A stretch of 64,000 bases of DNA from Planctobacterium marinum (GTDB taxonomy: Bacteria > Pseudomonadota > Gammaproteobacteria > Enterobacterales > Alteromonadaceae). The DNA is taken from assembly GCF_036322805.1 (NCBI RefSeq), contig NZ_AP027272.1, positions 1,178,001-1,242,000 of the forward strand, in the 5' to 3' direction. The position numbers and the translations under genes were made by a program. The notes below the pieces were generated by a model. That model was not told the DNA's origin, searched no databases, and worked only from the letters and a program-made list of their open reading frames with translations. How positions within the stretch are numbered: position 1 is the stretch's first letter; each line of letters starts with the position of its first letter. Below are positions 16,764-25,639 of this stretch, piece after piece.

Positions 16764-18104
16764 TTATCGAATTACATGCCACTGGGTTTGTCGGCCCGCA
16801 AGATACCAGACTGTTTTACCGTCAAACAGGGCGCTTTGCTCCAATTTGATTTGAATCCATTGATTATCCCACTCAGGCAGTTGGGTTTTAATATTACCTT
16901 CGATGGCGTAACCTGTATTGGGATAAAGTTTCCAGTCACCTTGGACAGGAGTTTCGCCTTGGTTGTCCCACATACCTATTGTGGGGCCAGAAGCGTGACC
17001 CACAAATCCAAGCGGATGAGTATAGGTACTGCTGATAATGCCTTTTTCGCTGCTGCGTCGTTGAGTATCTGCCAGGATTTGATTACCTGTTCTGCCCGTC
17101 ACGAAGGCGTCGGTGAGAATATCCTGCCATTGATTTCCAATGTTCATGGCATCCTTGAGACCCTGCGGCACATCAAACTCACCCATCTTCAATACGTATG
17201 CCATTTCTTGTGTATCTGTGCAAAGTTGCAGATAACAGATCCCTACATCGGTATGTAGTACATCCCCCGGCAATACGGTGCGCGGTGACTTGCCCATAAA
17301 TACATCTTGTTTTGAGGTTTCATCACCGCGACGCTGGATATTAACGTAAGGCTGGAACCAAGGACGTACCTGCAATTCCTCGAATCGCTCTCGCAGATAC
17401 CAAGCAATATCGTCGGTAGTGGTAACGCCGGGAGTAACAATCTTGTTGGAGAAGGCTTCGGCAATAACACTTCTGGCGATAGCCACGACTTGCGGATACA
17501 CCTGTTTTTCTCTCTCACTGCGGGTTTCCAGCCATCTCAGTACCAGATTTTCAGCACTCACCAGACGTTGGCGGTATGCTTCCGGAAGGGCGGCGTTAAG
17601 CTTCTTATGCAATCCAACACTTAACCCATCCGCCAGCGCCCAGTTTTCGCTAATATTGATGCCGATGCGCTGTGGATCTCGTTCGGCAATGATTTCTGCC
17701 AGTCGTTGCCACTGCTGCTCTTTGCTACCGCCTTGCCACACTGTCGGGTAAAGTTCACCAATGGGATAACGGCTGACACTGAAGCGTTCAAGTGAGCCAT
17801 CGTCTTTGCGATTGAATACTAAAATAGTAGTGCGTCTGGCAGCGAAGGTGGGTTGTGGCACAAGCGTATAGAACAGTCGATCTTCACCGTACTCACGGTT
17901 GATAACTAACCACATGTCCAGGTCAGACTCAGCCATTAACTGTGGTAATAAGTTATTGAGACGATCACTGACCATCTCATTAATGGGGGCAACTCTTTCT
18001 TTGAAGGAGAGTACGCTCGGCATACCGTTAAGTTGACGCCCCTGGTCATTAGAATACGCAGAGAAAGACAGAATACTCAAAATGAGAAACAGATAACGTG
18101 TCAT
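16764..18104 (-). CDS. Secreted M24-family metallopeptidase (Xaa-Pro aminopeptidase-like)
   Basis: 446 residues with an N-terminal signal peptide (RYLFLILSILSFSAYS). The N-terminal half is a creatinase-type domain; the C-terminal half is the pita-bread M24 catalytic fold. Metal ligands can be traced as Asp in LHTDVG, Asp in LCTDTQ, His in GHASGP, Glu in AIEGNI and Glu in IKLEQ. This fold removes an N-terminal residue before proline, or performs related hydrolyses. A periplasmic location is expected. The gene stands alone between convergent and same-strand neighbours. Confidence 0.88.
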   Translation of the reverse strand: MTRYLFLILSILSFSAYSNDQGRQLNGMPSVLSFKERVAPINEMVSDRLNNLLPQLMAESDLDMWLVINREYGEDRLFYTLVPQPTFAARRTTILVFNRKDDGSLERFSVSRYPIGELYPTVWQGGSKEQQWQRLAEIIAERDPQRIGINISENWALADGLSVGLHKKLNAALPEAYRQRLVSAENLVLRWLETRSEREKQVYPQVVAIARSVIAEAFSNKIVTPGVTTTDDIAWYLRERFEELQVRPWFQPYVNIQRRGDETSKQDVFMGKSPRTVLPGDVLHTDVGICYLQLCTDTQEMAYVLKMGEFDVPQGLKDAMNIGNQWQDILTDAFVTGRTGNQILADTQRRSSEKGIISSTYTHPLGFVGHASGPTIGMWDNQGETPVQGDWKLYPNTGYAIEGNIKTQLPEWDNQWIQIKLEQSALFDGKTVWYLAGRQTQWHVIR

Positions 18105-18140
18105 GGCTTGTTCCTTGTTAATAATTGTTAGAAATGGATA

Positions 18141-18641
18141 TCACCAAGTTTCGCCTTGAGCGTACTTTTCATCCAAAAGTTTGTCAAAGCTGGTTTCCGG
18201 GGAACTACTTTGTTTACGTGCAGCATCGATAGTTTGGTTTAAACGCAGTACCAAGCCCTCGATAATTTTATCTTTGATACATTCGCGAATGTGGCTATTC
18301 AGCGATTTAAAATGAAAGGAGGTAATCTTCATTGCGACGACATTGTCTGAAGCAGCTGTGACTGTTGCGACACGTGGATCGCCTACAATAAAGCCGACTT
18401 CACCCAAAAAGTTGGGAGGCGCCACGGTGGCAATAATTTCTTCATTACGCCAGACTGACACCTCGCCATGCATCAGAATATAAAAAGAGTCATCCCGTTC
18501 ACCTGCTTCCATGATCATTTCGCCTTGGCTGTAGCTTACGTAGCTTTTGGGCATGGCCAAGATCATATCAATTTCAGACTCACTGAGTTTTTTGAACAGT
18601 GGTATTTTCTTAAGAATCCCTGCTAGCTTTGCTTTTTCCAC
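18141..18641 (-). CDS. Cyclic-nucleotide-binding-domain protein without output domain
   Basis: 166 residues. A Crp-like cNMP-binding beta-barrel fills residues 10-125 (IPLFKKLSESEI, then GERDDSFYILMHGEVSVW, then FLGEVGFIVGDPRVATVTA), including the conserved GE of the phosphate-binding cassette and the RVATV sequence that supplies the Arg. The C-terminal 40 residues are helical and lack a DNA-binding motif, so it is not a Crp-type transcription factor. It may act by binding a partner protein. Neighbours give no clear hint. Confidence 0.85.
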   Translation of the reverse strand: MEKAKLAGILKKIPLFKKLSESEIDMILAMPKSYVSYSQGEMIMEAGERDDSFYILMHGEVSVWRNEEIIATVAPPNFLGEVGFIVGDPRVATVTAASDNVVAMKITSFHFKSLNSHIRECIKDKIIEGLVLRLNQTIDAARKQSSSPETSFDKLLDEKYAQGETW

Positions 18642-18698
18642 GACATCAACCTTTAATATGTTCTTAGTATTAGTAGCGTAAGGGCGTTAAATAGCAAG

Positions 18699-19460
18699 TT
18701 ATGGAAGCTTGAGGTGTCGACCACCATCTAACGGCAATACCCGACCCGTGACGTAATTAGTCTGCAGTAGATACAGCACCGTATCGGTAAAGCACTGCTC
18801 ACCAGGCTCCACACCCAGCAACGATTTCTGTAGTGCTTTTTTGCGGTATTCAGCATCATCCCAATCATTAAATGTAATGAGTGCAGGTGCTATGGCATTT
18901 ACCTTTATTCGTGGCGCAAGCCCCCTGGCAAATGACATCGTCAGATTTTCGATTGCTGCTTTGGAAGCTGCATATGCCATGTGTTTAAAGCTTCCGATAG
19001 TGGCTACCTGGTCACTGATGTGCAGTATGTCTCCGTTGTCTTCCAGCATCTTAGCAAGTGCTTTGTTTATCAGTAGCGGTGCTTTGACGTGTACCTGCAT
19101 CATGGCATCTAATACCGCTGCTCCCTCATCTGTGTCATAAGGCTTGGGATCCCGTGACCAGGTTGAGGCATTGTGGATAATAGCACGCAAAACACTGAAG
19201 CGTTGCTGCACTTCATTTATAAAGGTTTTAATACCTGAATCAGTGGAAAAGTCTGCTGCCACGCAAGTAATGCCTTGTTCTTCTAATTCGGACAGAAGCG
19301 GGCGGTCTTTGCGATAGGTAATGACTACTTTGTAGCCGCGCTTGTTTAACTCTAAAGCGGTTGCCAGACCTAACCGCTGCCCACCACCTGTGATAATTAC
19401 GGGATTGTTAGAAATCATATTGTAATAGGGTTTGTTTTCTATTTGTTTTTTCGTGCTCAA
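18699..19460 (-). CDS. folM: Dihydromonapterin reductase FolM (short-chain dehydrogenase)
   Basis: 253 residues. The Rossmann glycine motif ITGGGQRLGLA (about 23-33), HNAST motif and catalytic Tyr-X3-Lys (YAASKAA) place it in the short-chain dehydrogenases. Blocks such as ADFSTDSG, MMQVHVKAPLLIN, KVNAIAPALI, DDAEYRKKALQKSL and VTGRVLPLDGGRHL closely match E. coli FolM, an NADPH-dependent reductase of dihydromonapterin and dihydrofolate. A shorter start at the internal Met15 is possible. It is the last gene of an efflux/two-component operon, 7 bp after the LytTR regulator, an unusual neighbour for a pterin enzyme. Confidence 0.87.
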   Translation of the reverse strand: MSTKKQIENKPYYNMISNNPVIITGGGQRLGLATALELNKRGYKVVITYRKDRPLLSELEEQGITCVAADFSTDSGIKTFINEVQQRFSVLRAIIHNASTWSRDPKPYDTDEGAAVLDAMMQVHVKAPLLINKALAKMLEDNGDILHISDQVATIGSFKHMAYAASKAAIENLTMSFARGLAPRIKVNAIAPALITFNDWDDAEYRKKALQKSLLGVEPGEQCFTDTVLYLLQTNYVTGRVLPLDGGRHLKLP

Positions 19461-19467
19461 GGATACC

Positions 19468-20208
19468 CTAAAATGCGCTGAATAACTGCTTCAGGGTTTG
19501 CGCTTGTCTCCGGCTGAGTTCTATGTGTTGTCCCGAAATAAGAATCGCGACAAACGAACCCGTTTTTATACCCGATTCAATACGTTCTATCGCGTCTACC
19601 CGGATCAGTTCGGAGCGGCTGGCTTTGAAAAATACTCTGGGATCAAGACGGGATTCCACTTTTGATAGCGAACTGTGTACCCATGATTTACCTGATGGTG
19701 AATAGACAGCACAGTGATTACCAACGCTCTCGAAGCGTTCAATTTCGGCAAGTTTGACGATTCGGTTTACATCCCCGAATTTGAGTAATAAACCGTGCTG
19801 ATCCGGTAAATAGTTTTCGGTAGTTATCCCCCCAGACTCATTTGAAGTTGTGCTGGTATCCTGCTGTAATTTTTGAATACATTGGGATAGACGCTGCGGG
19901 TTAATGGGCTTAACCAGGTAATCCACTGCATTCAAAGTAAAGGCATCCACTGCATATTGATCAAATGCAGTGCAAAATACGAATTGGATATCAGTGTCGA
20001 TTCGCTCTGCCAGTTCAACTCCAGTCATGCCCGGCATTTGCACATCCAGAAACACCAAGTCGATATCTGAGCTGGCCAGTTTTTCCAAAGCAGCATCTGC
20101 ATTTGCAGCTTCAGCTACAACCTTAATAGTATCCTGGTATTCCGCTAGCAAACGTTTCAACTCAGCTCGGGCCAGGCGCTCGTCGTCTACAATGAGTGCT
20201 TTAAACAT
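19468..20208 (-). CDS. LytTR-type response regulator
   Basis: 246 residues. A receiver domain (1-120) with Asp55 in LVFLDVQMPG is joined by a short linker to a LytTR DNA-binding domain (about 140-245, including IERFESVGNHCAVYS and FFKASRSELIRVDAIERIE). LytTR regulators bind promoter DNA through beta-strand loops. The start overlaps the end of the sensor kinase gene by 8 bp, so they form a cognate pair. Confidence 0.93.
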   Translation of the reverse strand: MFKALIVDDERLARAELKRLLAEYQDTIKVVAEAANADAALEKLASSDIDLVFLDVQMPGMTGVELAERIDTDIQFVFCTAFDQYAVDAFTLNAVDYLVKPINPQRLSQCIQKLQQDTSTTSNESGGITTENYLPDQHGLLLKFGDVNRIVKLAEIERFESVGNHCAVYSPSGKSWVHSSLSKVESRLDPRVFFKASRSELIRVDAIERIESGIKTGSFVAILISGQHIELSRRQAQTLKQLFSAF

Positions 20209-21328
20209 AGGGCAAATCCAGGGTTACGGTGAAGTTGTCAGCGGATTTGGTGATCTGCAATTGCGCTTTATCTGCAAACATCAATTGCAACCGTTGGCGG
20301 GTGTTTTTCAGACCGGTTTTGGTGCCGGGCATTTGCTGTTCCCGAGCAACGCTATTACTCATAACTAATTGCCAGCGATCCGGTGCAGTTTTTTGCGTTT
20401 TCAGACTTAATAATCCTTCGTTAACCACCGGGGCAATGCCGTGTTTGATGGCATTTTCTGCCAAAGTCAGTAGCAGTAACGTGGGGAGTTTCTGCTCCAG
20501 GGTATCCGGTTCGATATCGATATTCAGTTGTAACCTTTCTTCCAAACGTACTTTTTCGATATCCAGGTATTGTTTTGCGATACGCCATTCTTCTTCCACA
20601 GTGGTGGAAGGTTTTAAATGCGCCTGTAAGTGGGTGCGAAACAGTTCACTCAGTTGGGTAACCAGTTCCGCGGCTTTGGTTTTGTCTTCAAAGATCATGG
20701 CCCGGATACTATTTAGAGTATTAAACAGAAAGTGCGGATTTAATTGATTGGTTAACTGCTGTATGCGCGCTTCCTGTACTTGCTTTTGCAGCTCTCGTTT
20801 ACTTTTCGTCGCGTGCCAGAAAATATAGAGTAGCGACCAGAGTAAGTAGAGTATTAACTGGTTCAGTAGAGCAATCACCCAGATTTGAGGGGTGTTAAAA
20901 TCAACTACATGTTCTTTCTCGTTGATCACTATGGTCATTGAGTCGGTTTCCAGATCGCCAAAGTAACTGGATGCGTCAAAATGGTAAATGAAGAGCACGT
21001 GCAAGGCAGATATACCGGCCAATAATGCCAGTAATCTCAAACCGCGTTTCAGGTTGACACTGTACTGGATAAATTGGGTTTTTAAATAGCCTCTTAGCAC
21101 GTAGTGGCAAAAAACTAAAAAAAGCAAACCTTCAGTCAGGCCGCGTGCGACGTAGCCGGCCAATCCACCCAAGGATTCATCTAGTCCTAACACCAATATG
21201 TTGGACAATATGTTGAAAGTAGTGACAGCGAAAACCAACAGCTGAGCAATCGCATAGGGGGTAGAGTAGTTCCTGCTCAGTCGCCAGTAGTAGGTAACAA
21301 AACGTTTGAATTTAGGTCCGCTGATCAT
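20201..21328 (-). CDS. LytS/YehU-type sensor histidine kinase
   Basis: 375 residues. Four hydrophobic segments occupy about residues 20-165, followed by the His_kinase domain with QLNPHFLFNTLNSIR (phosphoacceptor His) and a HATPase_c domain containing LLLTLAENAIKHG and GLKNTRQRLQLMF. This architecture is standard for kinases that partner LytTR regulators. It lies 16 bp after the permease gene, so the sensor and regulator are part of the efflux operon and may sense its substrate or cell-envelope state. Confidence 0.92.
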   Translation of the reverse strand: MISGPKFKRFVTYYWRLSRNYSTPYAIAQLLVFAVTTFNILSNILVLGLDESLGGLAGYVARGLTEGLLFLVFCHYVLRGYLKTQFIQYSVNLKRGLRLLALLAGISALHVLFIYHFDASSYFGDLETDSMTIVINEKEHVVDFNTPQIWVIALLNQLILYLLWSLLYIFWHATKSKRELQKQVQEARIQQLTNQLNPHFLFNTLNSIRAMIFEDKTKAAELVTQLSELFRTHLQAHLKPSTTVEEEWRIAKQYLDIEKVRLEERLQLNIDIEPDTLEQKLPTLLLLTLAENAIKHGIAPVVNEGLLSLKTQKTAPDRWQLVMSNSVAREQQMPGTKTGLKNTRQRLQLMFADKAQLQITKSADNFTVTLDLPYV

Positions 21329-21344
21329 TGTCTCTTGATTCTTG

Positions 21345-22583
21345 TTATTCGTATCTTAGCGCATCGATAGGGTTGAGCTTGGCGGCTTTCATTGCTGGCG
21401 CCAGGCCAAACAATACCCCAATTGCCGTGGTGAATCCAAGAGAAAGTAAGATGGCCCATGCCGGGACCAAGGTATCTGACAACCCTGGGATCATCATGGC
21501 CAGCATGGCAGCAACACCATAGCCCAATACAAGTCCAAGAATGCCGCCGAACAGCGATAATACCAAGGCTTCGATAAGAAATTGAGTCATGATGAAGCCC
21601 GGTGTTGCGCCCAATGCTTTCTGGGTTCCTATTTCCCGAGTACGCTCGGTTACCGACACCAGCATGATATTCATCACGCCAATGCCACCCACCAGTAAAC
21701 TGATACCTACGACACCGCCTGCCACTAAAGTGACAGAGGTGGTAATGGCGTTAAACTGAGATTTTGTGCGCTCTGCACTGACAAATTCAAAATCGTCCTG
21801 GTCACTTTCGGTGAGGTTGTGGCGTTTGCGTAAAATCTGGCTTATTTGCTGCCTAATGCTGTCTTCATCGGCATCTGGCTTGGGGCGATACATAATGTCC
21901 ACATTGCGGGTTACCTGTTCGCCACTCAAGGATTTCAGGGTTCCGAATGGCGCGATGATGTAGTTGTCCTGGTCAAAACCAAACAAGGTACCTTGCTTCT
22001 CTGCAATACCGATAATACGGAACCATTCGCCATTGAGGCTAATAAACTCACCCACAGGATTACCTTCTATATTAAGTTCTTTGACAATGGTTGCTCCGAC
22101 AAAGGCCACCCTGCGACGACGCAAGTCGTCACTTTCAGATAGAAATCGTCCGGCTTCTGGAAAGATTCTGATTACCCGTTGATAAGCGCTGTCGGTGCCT
22201 ATGATCTGGGTTTGGGTAACATTGCGGCCATAATGCACATTGGCACCGAAACTAAAAGCTTTCATGGAAACACTGATATCTTCCAGGCCATCTACTTTGC
22301 CTTTTAAGGATTCAAAGTCGTGGTAGCTCAAGGTGTTTTCAAAACCCAGTAACATATCTTCCCTGTTGGTGTGGGCGGTTATTGTAACTACATCACTGCC
22401 CAAATCATCGAGCTGTTTGGTGATGGAGTGGGTGAGTCCTTGCATTATTGCCACTACGGCTATGACCGCCGCGACACCGATAATAATGCCTAAGGTAGTA
22501 AGTGTACTGCGCATAGCATGAGCACGAATGGCGTGAAACGCGGCCATACTGCCTTCGTAAACAGCCAGAAGGTTTTTATACAT
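21345..22583 (-). CDS. MacB-type ABC transporter permease
   Basis: 412 residues. I start at ATG 22583, one base after the ATPase stop, rather than at 22667 which would overlap the ATPase gene by 83 bp. Membrane helix 1 (TTLGIIIGVAAVIAVVAIM), a periplasmic MacB_PCD domain and three C-terminal FtsX helices with the TRMEIG-like motif ERTREIGTQKALGATPGFIM are clear. With the adaptor and ATPase it should form a MacAB-like exporter that uses a TolC channel. It is a single-FtsX form, unlike the double-length permease at 4958-7432. Confidence 0.92.
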   Translation of the reverse strand: MYKNLLAVYEGSMAAFHAIRAHAMRSTLTTLGIIIGVAAVIAVVAIMQGLTHSITKQLDDLGSDVVTITAHTNREDMLLGFENTLSYHDFESLKGKVDGLEDISVSMKAFSFGANVHYGRNVTQTQIIGTDSAYQRVIRIFPEAGRFLSESDDLRRRRVAFVGATIVKELNIEGNPVGEFISLNGEWFRIIGIAEKQGTLFGFDQDNYIIAPFGTLKSLSGEQVTRNVDIMYRPKPDADEDSIRQQISQILRKRHNLTESDQDDFEFVSAERTKSQFNAITTSVTLVAGGVVGISLLVGGIGVMNIMLVSVTERTREIGTQKALGATPGFIMTQFLIEALVLSLFGGILGLVLGYGVAAMLAMMIPGLSDTLVPAWAILLSLGFTTAIGVLFGLAPAMKAAKLNPIDALRYE

Positions 22584-22584
22584 A

Positions 22585-23313
22585 TCAATGATTCCGAATG
22601 TCTGAGTGTATTTCACCATCCACAAGCCTGATGACACGCTGACAATGATCGGCAATTTCCTGCTCATGGGTGATCAGGACTATGGTGTGGCCTTCGTTGT
22701 GCAACTGATCAAACAGGTTCATCACTTCTTGTGTAGTTTGGCTATCAAGGTTTCCCGTTGGCTCATCACCCAACAAAATATCCGGTTGGGTTACCAATGC
22801 TCTGGCTATCGCGACACGCTGGCGTTGACCACCGGACAGTTGGTTGGGGAGATGTTGGGTTTTGTCTTTCAGGCCCACTCGCTCCAGTGCTTCGGTGGCC
22901 ATTGCCAAACGCTGTTTATGAGGAATAAAGCGGTATACTAGAGGTTGCATGACATTGGCTAACGCTGTGGCTCTGGGTAATAAATTAAAACTCTGGAAGA
23001 TAAAACCCACGGATTTATTGCGTAATTGGGCTAATTCAGTCTCCGGCAATTGCTCTATTGCTTTATTGGCCAACAGATATTCACCAGAACAGGGTGTATC
23101 CAGACAGCCGAGTAGATTCATCAGCGTAGATTTACCGGAGCCCGAAGGCCCCACAATGGCCACATAGTCGTTTTTTTTGATATCGAGATTGATATCCTTA
23201 AGCGCATAGAAGGTTTCATCTCCACAAGGATAGCTTTTGACGATATTGCGCAGCTGAATGATATCTTTGCCCGTGTTAAACGTCGAAGTTGGTGAAAGTT
23301 TTTGCGCCAACAT
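22585..23313 (-). CDS. ABC transporter ATPase, MacB/LolD type
   Basis: 242 residues. Walker A GPSGSGKST, Q-loop FIFQSFNLLPR, signature LSGGQRQR, Walker B ILLGDEPTGNLD and H-loop ITHEQ are all intact. The ATG overlaps the adaptor stop codon by one base (TAATG), which shows translational coupling. Together with the following permease gene it makes the energising part of a MacAB-like exporter. Confidence 0.93.
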   Translation of the reverse strand: MLAQKLSPTSTFNTGKDIIQLRNIVKSYPCGDETFYALKDINLDIKKNDYVAIVGPSGSGKSTLMNLLGCLDTPCSGEYLLANKAIEQLPETELAQLRNKSVGFIFQSFNLLPRATALANVMQPLVYRFIPHKQRLAMATEALERVGLKDKTQHLPNQLSGGQRQRVAIARALVTQPDILLGDEPTGNLDSQTTQEVMNLFDQLHNEGHTIVLITHEQEIADHCQRVIRLVDGEIHSDIRNH

Positions 23314-24461
23314 TAGCTTTTCTCCCTGATGGATATTTTACTGTCGCTTTGCAATTGCGACATAGTGCGAGTTGGGCCAACAACAATTTGCTCACCAGCA
23401 GCCAGTCCGGTGGCGATTGCTTGTTCTGTGTCGGAAGCCATCCCCAGAGCTACGTTTTTGCGCACTACGCTATTGTTTTCAACCACCCATACATAGGGTT
23501 TATTTTGTTCGTGTTGCACCGCAGCAATTGGAATATTGGTGGTTTGCTCACCAACGGCCGTGATTATCTCGGCGCGACAACTCATACCCGGAAATACCGG
23601 CAGTTCACTGCTTTCCAGTAATACTTTAACACTGAACGACAAGCCGGGATTTTGGCCATGATGTTTGGCACTGGTGCCGATTTGGGTAATTTTTCCAGTA
23701 AATGGTTGCTTAGGCCACGCTGCAGCGTAAATTTCAACTTGTTGACCCAAAGCAATCGTGGCGATATCCGCTTCATCTACTCGGATCTCAGCTAAGATGA
23801 CACTGGGATCGGCAATAGTCATCAAGTCGGAGCCGACAATGTTAGTGGTGCCAGCAATGACGGTTTCCCCTTGTTTGATATCCAGGCTGGATACCAGGCC
23901 GCTCATCGGTGCAATAAAGCTGGTTTTGGCCAGCTGATCTTGTACGAATTTGAGAGTGGCATGAGCCTGTTCCAGATTGGCTTGCGCCGCTCTTACCTGA
24001 ATGCGGGCAAGATTAACCTGGTTGAGTAAATCATCCACCACTTCTTGTTGTTGTAATCCTTGAGTTAACAGTCGGGATTGACGTTGCCACTGCTTCTCCA
24101 GGTTGCTCAAGGTTTCCTTGGCTGCTTCTATCGCAATTTGTCTGGCGGTCACTTCCGCTTGGGCTTTTTCAGTCTCTGCCTCAAATGCTTCCGGGTCCAA
24201 CTGCAACAATAACTCCCCTTGTTGCACCATGTCGCCTTCTTCCACGTATAGAGTTTGTACTCTTCCAGAAACTTGTGGCCGGATATTTATTTGTTCATTA
24301 AAAATAAAATTGCCAGAAGCCAGCACGGTCTCTGCGAGAAAGCCTTCGGTGGCGGTCGACACTTCGACCTCAAAAGCCTGCTGACTGGCAGATAAATTCT
24401 TCCAGCTTATGAGTGCCACCATAGCAACCGCAAGACTGCTAAAGATTAAACCTTTTTTCAT
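23313..24461 (-). CDS. MacA/HlyD-type periplasmic adaptor
   Basis: 382 residues. An N-terminal hydrophobic helix (GLIFSSLAVAMVALISW) anchors it. Then come a barrel-sandwich half (VQTLYVEEGDMVQQGELLLQLD), an alpha-hairpin rich in Ala/Gln (about 90-165), the second lipoyl half (SFIAPMSGLVSSLDIKQGETV) and beta-barrel/membrane-proximal domains. It resembles MacA and would bridge the permease to a TolC-like outer-membrane channel that is not encoded here. Confidence 0.92.
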   Translation of the reverse strand: MKKGLIFSSLAVAMVALISWKNLSASQQAFEVEVSTATEGFLAETVLASGNFIFNEQINIRPQVSGRVQTLYVEEGDMVQQGELLLQLDPEAFEAETEKAQAEVTARQIAIEAAKETLSNLEKQWQRQSRLLTQGLQQQEVVDDLLNQVNLARIQVRAAQANLEQAHATLKFVQDQLAKTSFIAPMSGLVSSLDIKQGETVIAGTTNIVGSDLMTIADPSVILAEIRVDEADIATIALGQQVEIYAAAWPKQPFTGKITQIGTSAKHHGQNPGLSFSVKVLLESSELPVFPGMSCRAEIITAVGEQTTNIPIAAVQHEQNKPYVWVVENNSVVRKNVALGMASDTEQAIATGLAAGEQIVVGPTRTMSQLQSDSKISIREKS

Positions 24462-24476
24462 ACTTGTACTCCGCTA

Positions 24477-25172
24477 TCAGATGAAGATTGCCCAGATGGT
24501 GAAAATGGCAAGATACGGTGCGGCTGAAAGACATGTCGCTTTGAGCATGGACATATTGCACCACTGCATCAAACCTTTGGCTCCCAACAAAATGCTCCAC
24601 AAGAAAAACACATTTGCGGCTTCGGCAATCTGGAACCATTTGTGCTTTACAGGCAGGTTGAGCAGCAGTTGATTAACGGACGTGTAGTTGGGCAGGTTTA
24701 TGGATAAATCTCCGCCGCCAGCACTGACGAATAATGCAATAAAACCAATCAACTGCAATGCCATGGGCATCTGGGTCCAGACGCTAAAGGCAAACCAATC
24801 GCCATAAGTGGCTTGCTCATCCTGTCGACCGACTATTTTGAAATACAGCGCAAGTACGGCTAATAAAATCAGAAAAAATAAAACACTAAAAATCGCCCCT
24901 AAGGTGCCGGTGTGAGGTGCATTTTCCAGTAAAAACTGCTCAACTTGTGCCTCTTCCGCGGACGATTCAAAACTCATTTGCAGCAACTGTTGATCGACTA
25001 TCCATTGGTCGCTCATACCAGAGTAAAACCAGAGGATGCTGCCAGCTGTGAGAGTTACCAGTAGTAGTAATGCCAGCCAGGTGATGCCTCTTTTTTGTTT
25101 CAATGTACTGAAAACATCCTTAGGGGCAGCATAAATATCCAACAGAGCCGCAGGTGCAGATAAGGTAGCCAT
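24477..25172 (-). CDS. YIP1-family membrane protein
   Basis: 231 residues with five or so hydrophobic segments (about 33-51, 91-112, 130-153, 190-205 and 215-231) and a polar N-terminus. The order DIYAAPKDVFSTLK at the start and the DWFAFSVWTQMP/LQLIGFIALF region fit the YIP1/DUF1282 family of integral membrane proteins, whose role in bacteria is not established. It precedes the adaptor gene by 15 bp, so it is probably cotranscribed with the exporter and may support assembly or sensing. Confidence 0.8.
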   Translation of the reverse strand: MATLSAPAALLDIYAAPKDVFSTLKQKRGITWLALLLLVTLTAGSILWFYSGMSDQWIVDQQLLQMSFESSAEEAQVEQFLLENAPHTGTLGAIFSVLFFLILLAVLALYFKIVGRQDEQATYGDWFAFSVWTQMPMALQLIGFIALFVSAGGGDLSINLPNYTSVNQLLLNLPVKHKWFQIAEAANVFFLWSILLGAKGLMQWCNMSMLKATCLSAAPYLAIFTIWAIFI

Positions 25173-25175
25173 GAG

Positions 25176-25403
25176 TTATTCTCCTTGTTTATTGTTGAAA
25201 CTTAATGCACTGACGAAGGCGGAAATGAGTCCTGCCCATAACAACAGGGTGGTGGATTGTGAAGCCACCATCGCCGGATAAAGCGATTGCATCACCGACA
25301 AAAACAACCAATTTCCTGAAAATAGTAGTGTCAGCATCGGTGCCAGATAGTGCTTGGCGCCGGTCTCAAAACGTGGCTCGCTGTTTGTGTGTGTCAAATT
25401 CAT
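25176..25403 (-). CDS. Small membrane protein at head of efflux operon
   Basis: 75 residues from ATG 25403; an upstream in-frame start at 25439 is possible. Two hydrophobic helices can be seen (LAPMLTLLFSGNWLFLSVM and STTLLLWAGLISAFVSALSF) flanking a short loop. No family recognised. It lies 3 bp before the YIP1-like gene and would be first in the operon running to folM. Confidence 0.65.
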   Translation of the reverse strand: MNLTHTNSEPRFETGAKHYLAPMLTLLFSGNWLFLSVMQSLYPAMVASQSTTLLLWAGLISAFVSALSFNNKQGE

Positions 25404-25639
25404 AACGCTCTCCTTCAGTGCCGTACCAGATTGCAACAAGACGTATTTTTTGGGGGAAGAAAAGTGATGGACGGTAAATTCAGGTGATGACTGGTAGGAA
25501 TTGATGAGGTTAAAAGTATTACTGTTAACCCTTTCACATTTACCTTTATTTGCGCTGCATTGTGGACGATAACCTTGCTATAAGGGTATTGCTGATTAAA
25601 AATGAAGGGTGCCGGGCACTGTTGCGCAGGAGTATGACT

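Noticed and set aside
18141-18641. Crp/Fnr-type transcription factor
   Set aside because: The cyclic-nucleotide domain is present but no C-terminal helix-turn-helix follows.
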